36,997 nt of DNA from an uncultured Anaerolineae bacterium (lineage in GTDB: Bacteria; Chloroflexota; Anaerolineae; CG2-30-64-16), in the NCBI GenBank assembly GCA_937124585.1, contig CAKZKT010000149.1, forward strand, positions 1 to 36,997, written 5' to 3'. The notes under the pieces were generated by a model. It saw nothing but the letters and a program-made list of their open reading frames with translations, did not search any database and was not told the origin of the DNA. Made by a program: the position numbers and the translations under genes. Position 1 is the first letter of the stretch, and every line of letters starts with the position of its first letter. Of the stretch, positions 26,974 to 35,700 are shown piece by piece.

Positions 26974-28788
26974 TCAGGCAAGGCTCGAATCGGGCAGCGG
27001 CGTCAGCCAGCAGGCCTGATACGCCGCCAGATTGGGTTGGCTTTGCCCGTCAGCGGTCGGCCAGGTCGCGCCGCTGATCAGATCGCGCCAGCCGTGAGGC
27101 GCGCGGCATTCTCCGATGGTGGTTGGCACGACGAGGGTTTGCGGCTGCGGCAAAACGCTCGTCAGGCACAGCACCGGCTGGCCGACATGCGGTGGGATGC
27201 GCAGCACGGCGAAGACGCCCGGCCCCAGGTCGAGCGTTTGCTGGGCGCCGGCCGGGTGAAAGGCCGCGGCAGTCCGACGCACCCGCAGCAGGTGACGATA
27301 GCCGTTGAACACCCGCTGTTCATGGCGGGTGACATCGGCCAGCACAGACTCCAGGTCGACGCGTGCAAATTTCTGGCGGTTCAGCGAGCGGGCCCGACCC
27401 GTTTCGGCAAAACAAGCATGGCAGTTGCGGGAGCCGAAAAGGCTGTGAACGTAGATGCCCGGCACGCCGGCCAGCGAGAGCAGGATAGCCTGCGAAGCCA
27501 GGAAGCGCGCCACATCGCACGGCGGATCGGGCCGGCCAGGGTCGTTTAGAAAATCGTAGAGCGTGATGTTCAGCTCGTAGACGCTGGTCGAGCCGTCGGA
27601 ATTGGCTTTGTATGAGACCTGGCCGCCATGCGCCAGCGTCTGCTCCACCAGGCCCTGCACCTCGGCCTCGCTCAGGATGCCGCGCGCCGGCAGGACGCCG
27701 ATGCCGTCGTGGGAGGCGATGAAGTTGAAGAAGGTGGCGGTCGGCGCAGGCGGCTGCAGGGTGGCCGCCCACTGTGTCAACCGGGAGGCATCGCCGGTTT
27801 GAAGCGCGTGCAACGTCAACGGCGCCAGCGAAAAGTTGTAGACCATCTGGGCTTCGTCGGTGCTCCCCGTCTCGGCCAGCGGCCGGCCGAAGTAGCTGAT
27901 GTTGTCGGCGTGGGGCACATTCGTCTCGGTGATCAGCAGCACGTGAGGCGCAACGGCATCCAGGACGGCTCGCCACAGCTTGACGACCGCATGCGTCTGC
28001 GGCAGGTGAATGCACGGCGTGCCGATGGTCTTCCACAGATACGCGATGGCATCCAGGCGGATAATCTCGGCGCCGTGCGCGACGTAGTCCAGCAGCACGT
28101 CGGTCATCTCCAGGAGCACCTGGGGATTGGCATAGTTGAGGTCTATTTGATCGTCGCTGAAGGTGGTCCAGACATGGCAGATGTGGTGGCCCATCGCGCC
28201 GGCCACCGCGACCGGCGTCAACAGGGGCAAGGCGCGCGGCCGCATCACCTGCGACAGATCGGCGCTGGGGTCCACGAGGATGAAATAGTCCCGATAGGGC
28301 GCCTCTCCGCGGCGGAAAGCCTGAAACCATGCGCTGTGCTGCGAGATGTGGTTGGCGACGAAGTCGAACATCAGGCGGTAATCGCGGCCGATGGCGACCA
28401 CGTCGTTCCAGTCGCCTAGCGCCGGGTCAATCTGATGGTAGTCAATCACCGAGAAGCCGTCGTCCGAGGAGTAGGGAAAGCACGGCAGGATGTGCACGCT
28501 GCTGATCACGTCCCGCAGGTGATCGTTCAGGAAGGCGTGCAGCGTGCGGAGCGGCGATCGGTCGGCCGCGCGGAACTGATCGCCGTAGGTGATCAGGATG
28601 GCATCGCGTTCGGTCAGGCCGCGGCGATCAGCCGCCGCGGTATCGGCCCCCGGTCCGGCCGGAGCGGTCGCCCGTCGCGCGCGAAAGGCAGCCAGCCGAC
28701 CGGCCAGGAGCGGCCACACCTGTGTCGCGGTCTCGGCGCCGTAGAGGCAGGTCAGCAGGTTGACGATGCGGCTGGCGGGGTCGTTCAT
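26974..28788 (-). CDS. GH13_18 sugar phosphorylase, probable glucosylglycerate phosphorylase
   Basis: A 604-residue (beta/alpha)8 enzyme of glycoside hydrolase family 13 subfamily 18. Key residues are readable: CFPYSSDDGFSVIDY (105-117), nucleophile Asp246 in IRLDAIAY, acid/base Glu288 in ITETNVPHADN and the transition-state Asp361 in SHDGIG. CFPYSSDDGF, GTPCIHLPQTH and ETNVPHADNISYF follow glucosylglycerate phosphorylases rather than sucrose phosphorylases, so the expected reaction is glucosylglycerate plus phosphate to alpha-glucose 1-phosphate and glycerate. This is from remembered motifs; glucosylglycerol or another glucoside remains possible. ATG 28786-28788 overlaps the GT4 stop by four bases. 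It is the last gene of the LacI-controlled ABC operon, whose uptake system presumably supplies its substrate. Confidence 0.82.
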   Translation of the reverse strand: MNDPASRIVNLLTCLYGAETATQVWPLLAGRLAAFRARRATAPAGPGADTAAADRRGLTERDAILITYGDQFRAADRSPLRTLHAFLNDHLRDVISSVHILPCFPYSSDDGFSVIDYHQIDPALGDWNDVVAIGRDYRLMFDFVANHISQHSAWFQAFRRGEAPYRDYFILVDPSADLSQVMRPRALPLLTPVAVAGAMGHHICHVWTTFSDDQIDLNYANPQVLLEMTDVLLDYVAHGAEIIRLDAIAYLWKTIGTPCIHLPQTHAVVKLWRAVLDAVAPHVLLITETNVPHADNISYFGRPLAETGSTDEAQMVYNFSLAPLTLHALQTGDASRLTQWAATLQPPAPTATFFNFIASHDGIGVLPARGILSEAEVQGLVEQTLAHGGQVSYKANSDGSTSVYELNITLYDFLNDPGRPDPPCDVARFLASQAILLSLAGVPGIYVHSLFGSRNCHACFAETGRARSLNRQKFARVDLESVLADVTRHEQRVFNGYRHLLRVRRTAAAFHPAGAQQTLDLGPGVFAVLRIPPHVGQPVLCLTSVLPQPQTLVVPTTIGECRAPHGWRDLISGATWPTADGQSQPNLAAYQACWLTPLPDSSLA

Positions 28789-30113
28789 GGCCTGACAGCC
28801 TCCAGCAACGACGCCAGCAGCGGCGTCACGGCTTCGTAGGAGTAGCGGCTGCGGGCCAGTTCATAGTTGCGCTCGACCATGCGGCGGCGCCGCACCGGAT
28901 CGGCCAGCACGGCGATCGTGGCCTCCACGGCTTGATCGGTGATCGTGCCGGCGATCTCGATCAGGTCGAAGCCGACCGCCGCGATATCGGCCGCGTAAAC
29001 GGGATAGCGATTGACCAGCGCCGGCAACCGGAAGTAGATCGTCTCCAGCAGCGCGTTGCCGAATCCTTCGATGAAGCTGGGATAGGTGACGAAATCGGCG
29101 TGAATGTAGGCGTCCCACAAGGAATAGATCTTGCGGCCGTCCTGCCAGCCGGCTTTGGCCGCGAAACGGTCGGCGACATAGAGCAGCGGGACATCGGCGG
29201 CCCGCGCCCACGCCAGCACGCGCTCCAGATATTCCAGCCCCTCGTCGCCGGCCGGATGCGTGATCACCAGCACGGCCTCTTTGCCGGCCAGTCGGGCCCG
29301 GTTCGGCGCCGCGCGCAGCCGGCGTACCAGCTCGATCGTCAGCTCGATGCCTTTGCGGCCGATAACGCGGGTCGGCTGCAGAATGAACAGTTGATCCTCG
29401 CGCAGCCCCAGCGCCTGGCGCAGGTCGGCGTTGAAATCAGAGATGCCCGGCGCGGCGGCCGCGAAATCGAAGATGTTGGGGAAGACGGTCGCCGCGATCC
29501 TTTTGCGTTCCCACAGCGCGGCCTGAGCCAGCGAGTTGATGACCAGGTGGCGCACCGACGGCAAGTTCGGCGGGAAGCAGCGCTCCAGGACGTCCGGGAT
29601 ACAGTTGACGGCGAAGCGTTCGCGCTCCCAGGGCAGGTCGTGATTGTGGGCCAGGGTGGGGATGCCGGTCTCGGCGATGTAGTCGTGCAACGCCACAGCC
29701 AGCGGGATGTGCATGGGGATGGCGAGCGCGTTCTGCACGAAGAGCACTTCCACGCCGAAATCAGCCACGAAGCGCGTGATGACGGCCTTCAGTCCGGCCG
29801 CCATCGTCGCGATGCGTTCGCGCAGGCCGGTCGCGGCCTCCGTTGTGCCGAAGCTGTGATCGTGGATCCAGCGCGCTTCCGGATGCGCGAAATGCATCTC
29901 CGGCACGAGCCGCCCCTGTTCTGCGACCAGCCAGGGCTCCAGCTCGCCGGCGCAGTAGCATACCTGGTGGCCCAGCCGGCCGCAGATCGTGGCCAGCTTG
30001 GCGATCTCCAGAGAGACGCCGTCGGCGCCAGCGATGCGGGTCGAAATAAAACCGATCTTCATGCGCTTGTTCGCAGCAGTCCGCTGCTGGGTGTCGAGTT
30101 TGATTTCCGGCAT
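28785..30113 (-). CDS. GT4 glycosyltransferase, possibly of mannosylglucosylglycerate type
   Basis: A 442-residue GT-B transferase. The N-terminal start MKIGFISTRIAGADGVSLEIAKL gives the acceptor glycine loop, followed by HNHDLPWERERFAVN, LQPTRVIGRKGIELTIELV, VTYPSFIEGFGNALLETIY (EX7E region) and a final VGFDLIEIAGTITD. The HNHD-WERERF combination recalls glucosylglycerate-modifying GT4 enzymes (mannosylglucosylglycerate synthase-like), which agrees with a phosphorylase for glucosylglycerate next to it, but that is a tentative link. ATG 30113 shares one base with the ATPase stop (TAATG); the domain itself starts at ATG 30062, so the first 17 residues may be extra. A synthesis-type enzyme in an uptake operon is odd and may act on the imported sugar. 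Confidence 0.75.
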   Translation of the reverse strand: MPEIKLDTQQRTAANKRMKIGFISTRIAGADGVSLEIAKLATICGRLGHQVCYCAGELEPWLVAEQGRLVPEMHFAHPEARWIHDHSFGTTEAATGLRERIATMAAGLKAVITRFVADFGVEVLFVQNALAIPMHIPLAVALHDYIAETGIPTLAHNHDLPWERERFAVNCIPDVLERCFPPNLPSVRHLVINSLAQAALWERKRIAATVFPNIFDFAAAAPGISDFNADLRQALGLREDQLFILQPTRVIGRKGIELTIELVRRLRAAPNRARLAGKEAVLVITHPAGDEGLEYLERVLAWARAADVPLLYVADRFAAKAGWQDGRKIYSLWDAYIHADFVTYPSFIEGFGNALLETIYFRLPALVNRYPVYAADIAAVGFDLIEIAGTITDQAVEATIAVLADPVRRRRMVERNYELARSRYSYEAVTPLLASLLEAVRP

Positions 30114-31192
30114 TAAAGCGCGCGACCGGTCGTTTTGTCAAGCAGGCGCACTTTGTCCGCACTCAGCTTCAACCAGACCGGCTGATCGGCCCGGAAAGGC
30201 GCGTCGGCGCGCGCGTTCACCTTGATCATCGCCTCGGCCGTGCGCACGGTCAGCAGGGTGTGAGAGCCGAGCGGCTCGACGACCAGGATACGGCCGGGGA
30301 GCGTTGTCGGCCCAGGCCCGGTGAGCGGTTCGATGTTCTCGGCCCGGATGCCCAGCCAGACCTCCTGGCTGCCGACGCGGCGCGCGGCATCGGCCATTTC
30401 GCCCACCAGCATCAGGCGCGCCTCTCCGACTGTCAGCCCGGCGCCGCCGTCGATCACGCGGGCGGGCAGGAAGTTCATCGGCGGGTTTCCGATAAAGCTG
30501 CCCACGAAGTGCGCGGCCGGCCGATCGTAGACCGTGAGCGGCGAATCCACCTGCAAGATCTCGCCCTGTTTCATCACCGCGATGCGATCGCCTAGGCTCA
30601 ACGCCTCCACCTGGTCGTGCGTCACATAGACCACGGTCGTCTGCAGCTCTTCGATGAGGCGCTTCAGCTCGGCACGCATCTCCAGGCGCAGCAGTGCGTC
30701 CAGATTGCTCAGCGGCTCGTCCATCAGCAGCACGTCCGCGTCGTAGGCGATGGCGCGCGCCACGGCCACGCGCTGGCGCTGGCCGCCGCTCAGCTGCGCG
30801 GGATAGCGGGCCAGCAATTCTTCGATGTGCAGCAGCTCGGCGGCCGCCTGCACCCGGCGCTTCACCTCGACGTCCGGCTTGTGCTGCATGCGCAGGCCGA
30901 ACGCGATGTTCTCGAAGACGGTCATGTGCGGAAAGACGGCATAGCTCTGGAACACCATCGAGATGCGCCGCTGGCGAACGGGCAGGTCGGTCACATCCCG
31001 GTCGCCGAAATAGACCCGGCCGCCGTCCACCTGCTCCAGCCCGGCGATGCAGCGCAACAGGGTGGTCTTGCCGCAGCCGCTCGGCCCCAGTAGCACGATG
31101 AACTCGCGATCGGGGATGACCAGGCTGACATCTTTGACCGCGACGACTTTTCCGAATTCCTTGCGCACATTTTCGATGCGGATTTCGGCCAT
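30113..31192 (-). CDS. ABC sugar transporter ATPase (MalK/UgpC/MsmX type)
   Basis: A 359-residue ATPase. Walker A GPSGCGKTT, Q-loop VFQSYAVFPHM, signature LSGGQRQRVAVARA, Walker B VLLMDEPLSNLD and switch His in YVTHD are all intact. The C-terminal third is the OB-type regulatory domain of CUT1 sugar ATPases (WLGIRAENIEPL, HTLLTVRTAEAMIKV). It powers the two permeases at 31206-32913. ATG 31190-31192 has GAGGTG eight bases upstream; a GTG at 31300 in frame would overlap the permease gene. The stop TAA shares a base with the following ATG. UgpC/MalK-type ATPases may serve more than one transporter, so sole use by this system is not certain. Confidence 0.95.
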   Translation of the reverse strand: MAEIRIENVRKEFGKVVAVKDVSLVIPDREFIVLLGPSGCGKTTLLRCIAGLEQVDGGRVYFGDRDVTDLPVRQRRISMVFQSYAVFPHMTVFENIAFGLRMQHKPDVEVKRRVQAAAELLHIEELLARYPAQLSGGQRQRVAVARAIAYDADVLLMDEPLSNLDALLRLEMRAELKRLIEELQTTVVYVTHDQVEALSLGDRIAVMKQGEILQVDSPLTVYDRPAAHFVGSFIGNPPMNFLPARVIDGGAGLTVGEARLMLVGEMADAARRVGSQEVWLGIRAENIEPLTGPGPTTLPGRILVVEPLGSHTLLTVRTAEAMIKVNARADAPFRADQPVWLKLSADKVRLLDKTTGRAL

Positions 31193-31205
31193 AGAGCACA
31201 CCTCG

Positions 31206-32039
31206 TTAGCGCAGTTTGACGCCCCACAGGCTGAATAGATAGCGCCGGGCGAAAAGCATGAAGACAATGGCCGGCACCAGGATGAAGAAGCCGCCTGCAA
31301 ACCGGAACGGGATCGGCGACTGATTGAGCTGCACGATCAATCTGGCCGGCAACGTCTGATTTTGAAGGGTGAGGATAGCCGCGGCGAAGACCTCGTTCCA
31401 GGACAACATGAAGGTGAAGATGGCCGAGGCCGCCAGTCCGGGCAGTGCCAACGGCAGGGCCACCCGACGGAATGCACCCGCGCGCGTGCAACCCATCGTC
31501 ATGGCCGCCTCCTCCAGGTCTTTCGAGACGCCGACGAAAATGCTGCTGGTGACCAGGATCGTGGTCGGCAGGGCCATGGCCGTGTGCAGCAGCGCCACGC
31601 CGAGCGCGGAGTCGTCCAGCCCCCAGGAAATGTAGGTGGTGATGAGGGGGATGGACAGGATGACCACCGGAAATGCTCGCGTGGAGAGGATCAGGATGCG
31701 ATAGATGTCGCCGCCGGGGAAAATATAGCGGGCCAGCGCGTAGCCGGCCGGCGCGCCGATTGCCAGCGAAATGACCAGGGTGAAAACGGCGACGAGCACG
31801 CTGTTTTTCACCGAATCCAGGATGCCGTAGCTGTTGATGAAAAAGGAGATCGTCTCCAGGCTGATCTGGGTCGGCAGGAGCGGCTTGGGATAGCCGTAGA
31901 CGACCGCGCGCGGGCTAAAGGCCATCACGGCGATCAGATAGATCGGTGCCAGGATGTACAGGGCAACCAGGATGGCGGCCAGATAGACGAGAACGCGGCT
32001 GAGACGCCGTGAGAGCGGAGGGGCGGGTCGAGCAGTCAT
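31206..32039 (-). CDS. ABC sugar permease, MalG type
   Basis: A 277-residue inner-membrane permease with six helices. The cytosolic EAA loop is EEAAMTMGCTRAGAFRRVALPLALPG, which docks on the ATPase. The first helix (VLVYLAAILVALYILAPIYLIAVMAF) and the lack of a long extra loop fit the MalG position of a CUT1 transporter. ATG 32037-32039 has AGGAGG seven bases upstream. It lies 13 bases after the MalF-type permease and 13 bases before the ATPase, so the three are one transcript. Confidence 0.94.
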   Translation of the reverse strand: MTARPAPPLSRRLSRVLVYLAAILVALYILAPIYLIAVMAFSPRAVVYGYPKPLLPTQISLETISFFINSYGILDSVKNSVLVAVFTLVISLAIGAPAGYALARYIFPGGDIYRILILSTRAFPVVILSIPLITTYISWGLDDSALGVALLHTAMALPTTILVTSSIFVGVSKDLEEAAMTMGCTRAGAFRRVALPLALPGLAASAIFTFMLSWNEVFAAAILTLQNQTLPARLIVQLNQSPIPFRFAGGFFILVPAIVFMLFARRYLFSLWGVKLR

Positions 32040-32052
32040 AGACGCACCTCCT

Positions 32053-32913
32053 CTAAACGGTCAGCGCTTCAGTGCGCGTGCGCAGCGCGCGCAGGTAGAT
32101 GACGGTGGAAAGGAGTGAGATCGCCAGGATCAACGCGGCGTAGGCCGCGGCCACGTTCAGGTTACGCCATTGACTGTACCACTGGTACGCCTCGGATGCC
32201 AGCACTTTGACCCCGTCGCCAGTGAGGGCCACCACCACGGCGAACACCTGGAAGGCCAGGATCGTGCGCAGGATGAGGGCTACCTGGATGCTGGGCCGCA
32301 GCAGCGGCAGCGTGATCCGGCGCAGACGGGCGAACCAGCCAGCGCCAAACACCTCGGCTGCCTCATGATACTCCTTGGGGATGCCCTGCAGGCCGGCCAC
32401 CAGGATCACAAAGACGATAGATGTCGCGCGCCACACCTCGGCCAGGATCACCGCAATCAGCGACCAGGTGGCGCCGTACTGAAGGAAGATGAAGGGCCGC
32501 TCTAGCAGGCCCAGGCCCTGCAAGATCGTGTTGAGGTAGCCGCGCTCGGTGAAGATGCTGAACCAGACGATGCCCGCGGCCAAGTCTGACACGGCGATGG
32601 GCAGCGCGTAGAAGTAGATCAGCGCGCCGGCGCCGCGCAGTCCGGCCGTGGCCAGCAGTGCCATGATCAGCGCCAGGATGAATTGCAACGGGATGATGGT
32701 CACCACCAGGATCAGGGTGGTGCGTAGCGCCGGCCAGAACGCGGCATCACCGATCATGCGCTGGAAGAACTCTGCCGTCCAGCGGCCATCGTCGGCCCGG
32801 AAAGCCAGGCCAAAGGCCTGCACCATCGGCCAGGCGAAAAAGACCGCCAGATAGGCCAATGAGGGCAGGAGCAAAAGATAGGGCTCGAGGTTAGCCCTGC
32901 GTCTGGGCTTCAT
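32053..32913 (-). CDS. ABC sugar permease, MalF type
   Basis: A 286-residue permease with six helices. The N-terminal LEPYLLLLPSLAYLAVFFAWPMVQAFGLAF segment is typical of MalF/UgpA-like first subunits, and the EAA loop reads HEAAEVFGAGWFARLRRITLPLLRPS. It pairs with the 31206 permease to form the channel. ATG 32911-32913 has AGGAGG five bases upstream. A long perfect hairpin separates it from the binding-protein gene before it. Confidence 0.94.
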   Translation of the reverse strand: MKPRRRANLEPYLLLLPSLAYLAVFFAWPMVQAFGLAFRADDGRWTAEFFQRMIGDAAFWPALRTTLILVVTIIPLQFILALIMALLATAGLRGAGALIYFYALPIAVSDLAAGIVWFSIFTERGYLNTILQGLGLLERPFIFLQYGATWSLIAVILAEVWRATSIVFVILVAGLQGIPKEYHEAAEVFGAGWFARLRRITLPLLRPSIQVALILRTILAFQVFAVVVALTGDGVKVLASEAYQWYSQWRNLNVAAAYAALILAISLLSTVIYLRALRTRTEALTV

Positions 32914-32930
32914 GGGCGCCTCCTGGGCAG

Positions 32931-32971
32931 ATGCAGACCCAAAGGGCTGTCACAGCCCTTTGGGTCTGCAT
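32931..32971. terminator. perfect 19-bp stem between binding protein and permease genes
   Basis: ATGCAGACCCAAAGGGCTG (32931-32949), loop TCA, and the exact reverse complement (32953-32971). It starts six bases after the binding-protein stop and ends 18 bases before the permease start. Its place fits a partial terminator or mRNA-stabilising hairpin that gives more binding protein than permease, as seen in many maltose-type operons. Confidence 0.8.
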
Positions 32972-32976
32972 ATCAT

Positions 32977-34395
32977 CTACTTCAACTGACACGCGGCCGT
33001 GCTCGCCGGATCGGGCGGCCAACACGGCGCACCGGTCTCATCGAGCAGCTTCTGGAGGTTGGCGCCCTCCTCTGTCAACACTTTGACGATATCCTCATTC
33101 TTCAGCACGATGCGGGTGAAGGCGTCGCGGTAGATCTTGTTGATCTCGCCGCCTTTCGCGCCCAGGCCTACCGGCAGCAGCGCGGGCAGCGCATCCGGCG
33201 ATGCCGACTGCTTGCTGACCGCCTCCCCTTCCATACGGATGCCCACGGTCACGTAGCCCGGATAGGAGACCCCTGTCACCGGGAAGAATGCGATCTCGCG
33301 CAGGATGTTGATCTGGACCTCATCCTGCAGCAGATAGCGCACCATTTGCTTCGCGCCTTCAGGGTTGGGTGCGGTCTTCGGAATGGCCACGCCGACGATC
33401 ACCGGCATGAAGCCCAGCCCCTTCGGGCCTTTCGGCGCCGGGAAGGCCACGAAGTCGTTCGGTTTCTGTTTGAAGGCCTCGACCAGGCGGGCGGTGTGAT
33501 CAAATGCCACCCACACCTCCTCCGATAGCAGCTGTTCCTGCATGAAGCCGTAGGTGGTGGCCTGCGGGTTGACGTATTGCCACAGGTCTTTGATGAACGT
33601 CCACATCGCCTCGGCCTCTTTGGTCTTGAAGCCGGTGACCATGCCACCGGTGTAGGAGGGATAGATGTAGCCCTGCAGGAAGCGATGCATCAGCCCGCGA
33701 TCGCTGGCCGGGAAGCCCAGTTTCTTCTCTTTGGTGGCCTCGGTGATGTTCTTGCCCCAATCGCGCAGCTGTTCCCAGGTCAGCGCATCAATGTTCGCGC
33801 CTGCGGGCAGGTATTGCAGCGCCTTCTTGTTGGCGGCCATGATGTAGGTCGCCTGCATCACAGGGATGTAGTACTGTTTGTCGGTGCCCAGCTTGCCCAG
33901 CTTCATGAAGGCTTCCGGGATGTTGCGATCTTTCAGGTTGGGCACCATATCGGACAGGTCGAGCAGGGCATTGGCAGCCAGCAACGTGGGATAGGTGCCG
34001 TGCAACGAGATCAGCACGTCGGCCGTGCCTTTGCCCGCTTTGGCCTCGGCCAGCACGCGATCTATCAGCGCCGGTTCTTCCATGCCGATGAACTCCGGCT
34101 TGCCCGGGAAGGCCTTGAGCACCACCCCACGCATCTTTTCCTGCTCTTCCACCGGATTGGCCTGCGTCGAGAGGATCGTGACCTTGCCGTAGTTGGCCGG
34201 GGCGGCCGTCACCTGCACCACCTTTTCGACCGGCTTTTCGACGACGACGGTTGCCTGCACCACCTTTTCGACCGGCTTTTCGACAACGACGGTCTTTTCG
34301 ACTACCTTCTCGATGACCTGCGGCGTCGGCGCGGCGCACGCCGCCACGAGCGCCAGGATCGTGACAAGTGCCAGAACGGCCCATACGCGCTTCAT
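32977..34395 (-). CDS. ABC sugar-binding lipoprotein
   Basis: A 472-residue solute-binding protein. MKRVWAVLALVTILALVAAC is a lipoprotein signal with lipobox VAAC. After it comes a 45-residue linker of repeated VEKPVEKVVQ units, a feature of Chloroflexota binding proteins, then two lobes of a CUT1-type cluster B fold (ADVLISLHGTYPTLLAA; QYYIPVMQATYIMAANKKAL; GLGFMPVIVGVAIPKTAPNPEGAKQMVRYLL). It captures the sugar outside the membrane and hands it to the permeases. ATG 34393-34395 has AGGAGG eight bases upstream. The hairpin at 32931 follows immediately. The ligand is not readable but the operon's phosphorylase suggests a glucoside. Confidence 0.93.
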   Translation of the reverse strand: MKRVWAVLALVTILALVAACAAPTPQVIEKVVEKTVVVEKPVEKVVQATVVVEKPVEKVVQVTAAPANYGKVTILSTQANPVEEQEKMRGVVLKAFPGKPEFIGMEEPALIDRVLAEAKAGKGTADVLISLHGTYPTLLAANALLDLSDMVPNLKDRNIPEAFMKLGKLGTDKQYYIPVMQATYIMAANKKALQYLPAGANIDALTWEQLRDWGKNITEATKEKKLGFPASDRGLMHRFLQGYIYPSYTGGMVTGFKTKEAEAMWTFIKDLWQYVNPQATTYGFMQEQLLSEEVWVAFDHTARLVEAFKQKPNDFVAFPAPKGPKGLGFMPVIVGVAIPKTAPNPEGAKQMVRYLLQDEVQINILREIAFFPVTGVSYPGYVTVGIRMEGEAVSKQSASPDALPALLPVGLGAKGGEINKIYRDAFTRIVLKNEDIVKVLTEEGANLQKLLDETGAPCWPPDPASTAACQLK

Positions 34396-34453
34396 TGTGC
34401 TTTCCTCCTGAGGTGTCATGAAATTCCCTGATCCGAAGAAGTGCAAACGAACA

Positions 34454-35512
34454 TCAAGCGATCGTAACCCCACCTCCTTTCTCCGTCGTGAACCTGTGCA
34501 TGTTCGCACCGCACGACTGGCGCACCATCAGCTTCGGCGCCAGGATCACCTGGTGTGGGGTCACGTCCAGCCCTTTCAGGAGCCGGATGAGCATGTCGCA
34601 GACCGTCTTGCCGATCTGATAGATGGGCTGGTGCACCGTCGTCAGCGGCGGATGCGAATGCTCGGCCATGGGGATGTCGTCGAAGCCAGTGACCGCGACA
34701 TCGCGACCCACGATCAGCCGCCGTTCCTGGATGGCACTCATTGCGCCCAACGCCATGAGATCGTTGCACGCTGCAATGGCGGTGGGCGGCTGGACGCTGT
34801 CCAGCAACTGGAGGGTGATCTGGTAGCCGCTTTTCTGGGTGAGATCGCCCGGCCTCACCAGCGAATCAGCGAGCTCCAGGCCGTAGGTTGCCAGGGCCTG
34901 GCGCAGGCCGATAAGGCGATGCTCGGCAAATGACAGATCGGCCGGCGGGGCCAGGCATGCGATGCGCCGGTGCCCCAGGCCGATCAGATGCTCGCCGATC
35001 ATTCGCATCCCCTGAATGCCGTCCACATCCACGAACGGGAAGTCCATGTCGCCCTCGATGCGGCCAAAAGCGACGAACGGAAAGCCGATTTCGCGCAGGT
35101 AGCGAATACGGGCATCCTGCCGCCGGGTGCGCACGATGACAAAGCCGTCCACCTGGCGGCTTTGTACTTTCTGGCGATAGACTTGCAGTTCGCGCTCGCC
35201 GGGCGGCTGCGTCGAGACGAGCAGATCATAGCCGTGCTCGGCGGCCATGTTGCCGACGCCGGCCAGGAACTCGCTGAAGAATGGATCGGAGAAGCGGGGC
35301 CCGAAGGTGGGCAGGATCAGGCCGATGGTATCGGAGCGGCGTTTCTGGAGGCGCTGAGCCAGAAGATTCGGCGTGTAGCCCAGCTCGTCGGCCACGCGAC
35401 GCACGAGGGTCTTCGTCTCCGCGCCGACGTCATCGTAGCCGGCCAGCGCGCGCGACACGGTGGTGATGGATTTTCCGGTACGACGAGCGATCTCTTTGAG
35501 CGTGACGGCCAT
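34454..35512 (-). CDS. LacI-family transcriptional repressor
   Basis: A 352-residue repressor. The N-terminal helix-turn-helix MAVTLKEIARRTGKSITTVSRAL is followed by a hinge (VADELGYTPNLLAQRLQ) and a periplasmic-binding-protein-like sensor ending in VAVTGFDDIPMAEHSHPPLTTVHQP. ATG 35510-35512 has AGGAGG seven bases upstream; the frame above it has no site. It is the first gene of the sugar operon and lies below the two operators, so it probably controls itself, the transporter, the phosphorylase and perhaps the divergent dehydrogenase. The inducer is likely the imported sugar or a breakdown product. Confidence 0.93.
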   Translation of the reverse strand: MAVTLKEIARRTGKSITTVSRALAGYDDVGAETKTLVRRVADELGYTPNLLAQRLQKRRSDTIGLILPTFGPRFSDPFFSEFLAGVGNMAAEHGYDLLVSTQPPGERELQVYRQKVQSRQVDGFVIVRTRRQDARIRYLREIGFPFVAFGRIEGDMDFPFVDVDGIQGMRMIGEHLIGLGHRRIACLAPPADLSFAEHRLIGLRQALATYGLELADSLVRPGDLTQKSGYQITLQLLDSVQPPTAIAACNDLMALGAMSAIQERRLIVGRDVAVTGFDDIPMAEHSHPPLTTVHQPIYQIGKTVCDMLIRLLKGLDVTPHQVILAPKLMVRQSCGANMHRFTTEKGGGVTIA

Positions 35513-35560
35513 CGGCGTTCCTCCTGTTTTGAGACGGGTTAGCAGCTTGCCGGCCAGGAT

Positions 35561-35572
35561 CAAAACGTTTTG
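35561..35572. promoter_or_regulatory. LacI-family operator O1
   Basis: CAAAACGTTTTG, a perfect 12-base palindrome with the central CG typical of LacI/GalR-type sites. It lies just downstream of the operon -10, about six bases past the predicted transcription start, so a bound repressor would block initiation. Confidence 0.8.
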
Positions 35573-35584
35573 GGAGACTTTTCC

Positions 35585-35613
35585 ACTATACACCAAAACG
35601 TTTTGGATGTCAA
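35585..35613 (-). promoter_or_regulatory. sugar operon promoter with operator O2 in its spacer
   Basis: On the minus strand TTGACA (35608-35613), 17 bases and TATAGT (35585-35590) form a near-perfect sigma70-type promoter. The spacer contains the 14-base palindrome CCAAAACGTTTTGG (35593-35606), a second LacI-type operator whose centre is 33 bases from O1. Confidence 0.85.
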
Positions 35614-35622
35614 GGGGGAATT

Positions 35623-35651
35623 TTGTCTTTTCGCCTCAAAAAGAGTATGAT
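35623..35651 (+). promoter_or_regulatory. promoter of the divergent dehydrogenase gene
   Basis: TTGTCT (35623-35628), 17 bases and TATGAT (35646-35651) read toward the dehydrogenase, about 50 bases before its start. O2 lies just upstream of its -35, so the repressor may influence both directions. Confidence 0.6.
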
Positions 35652-35700
35652 GACTTCGTATCTCGTTTCGGCCACATCATCCATCAGGAGGAAGAACCTC

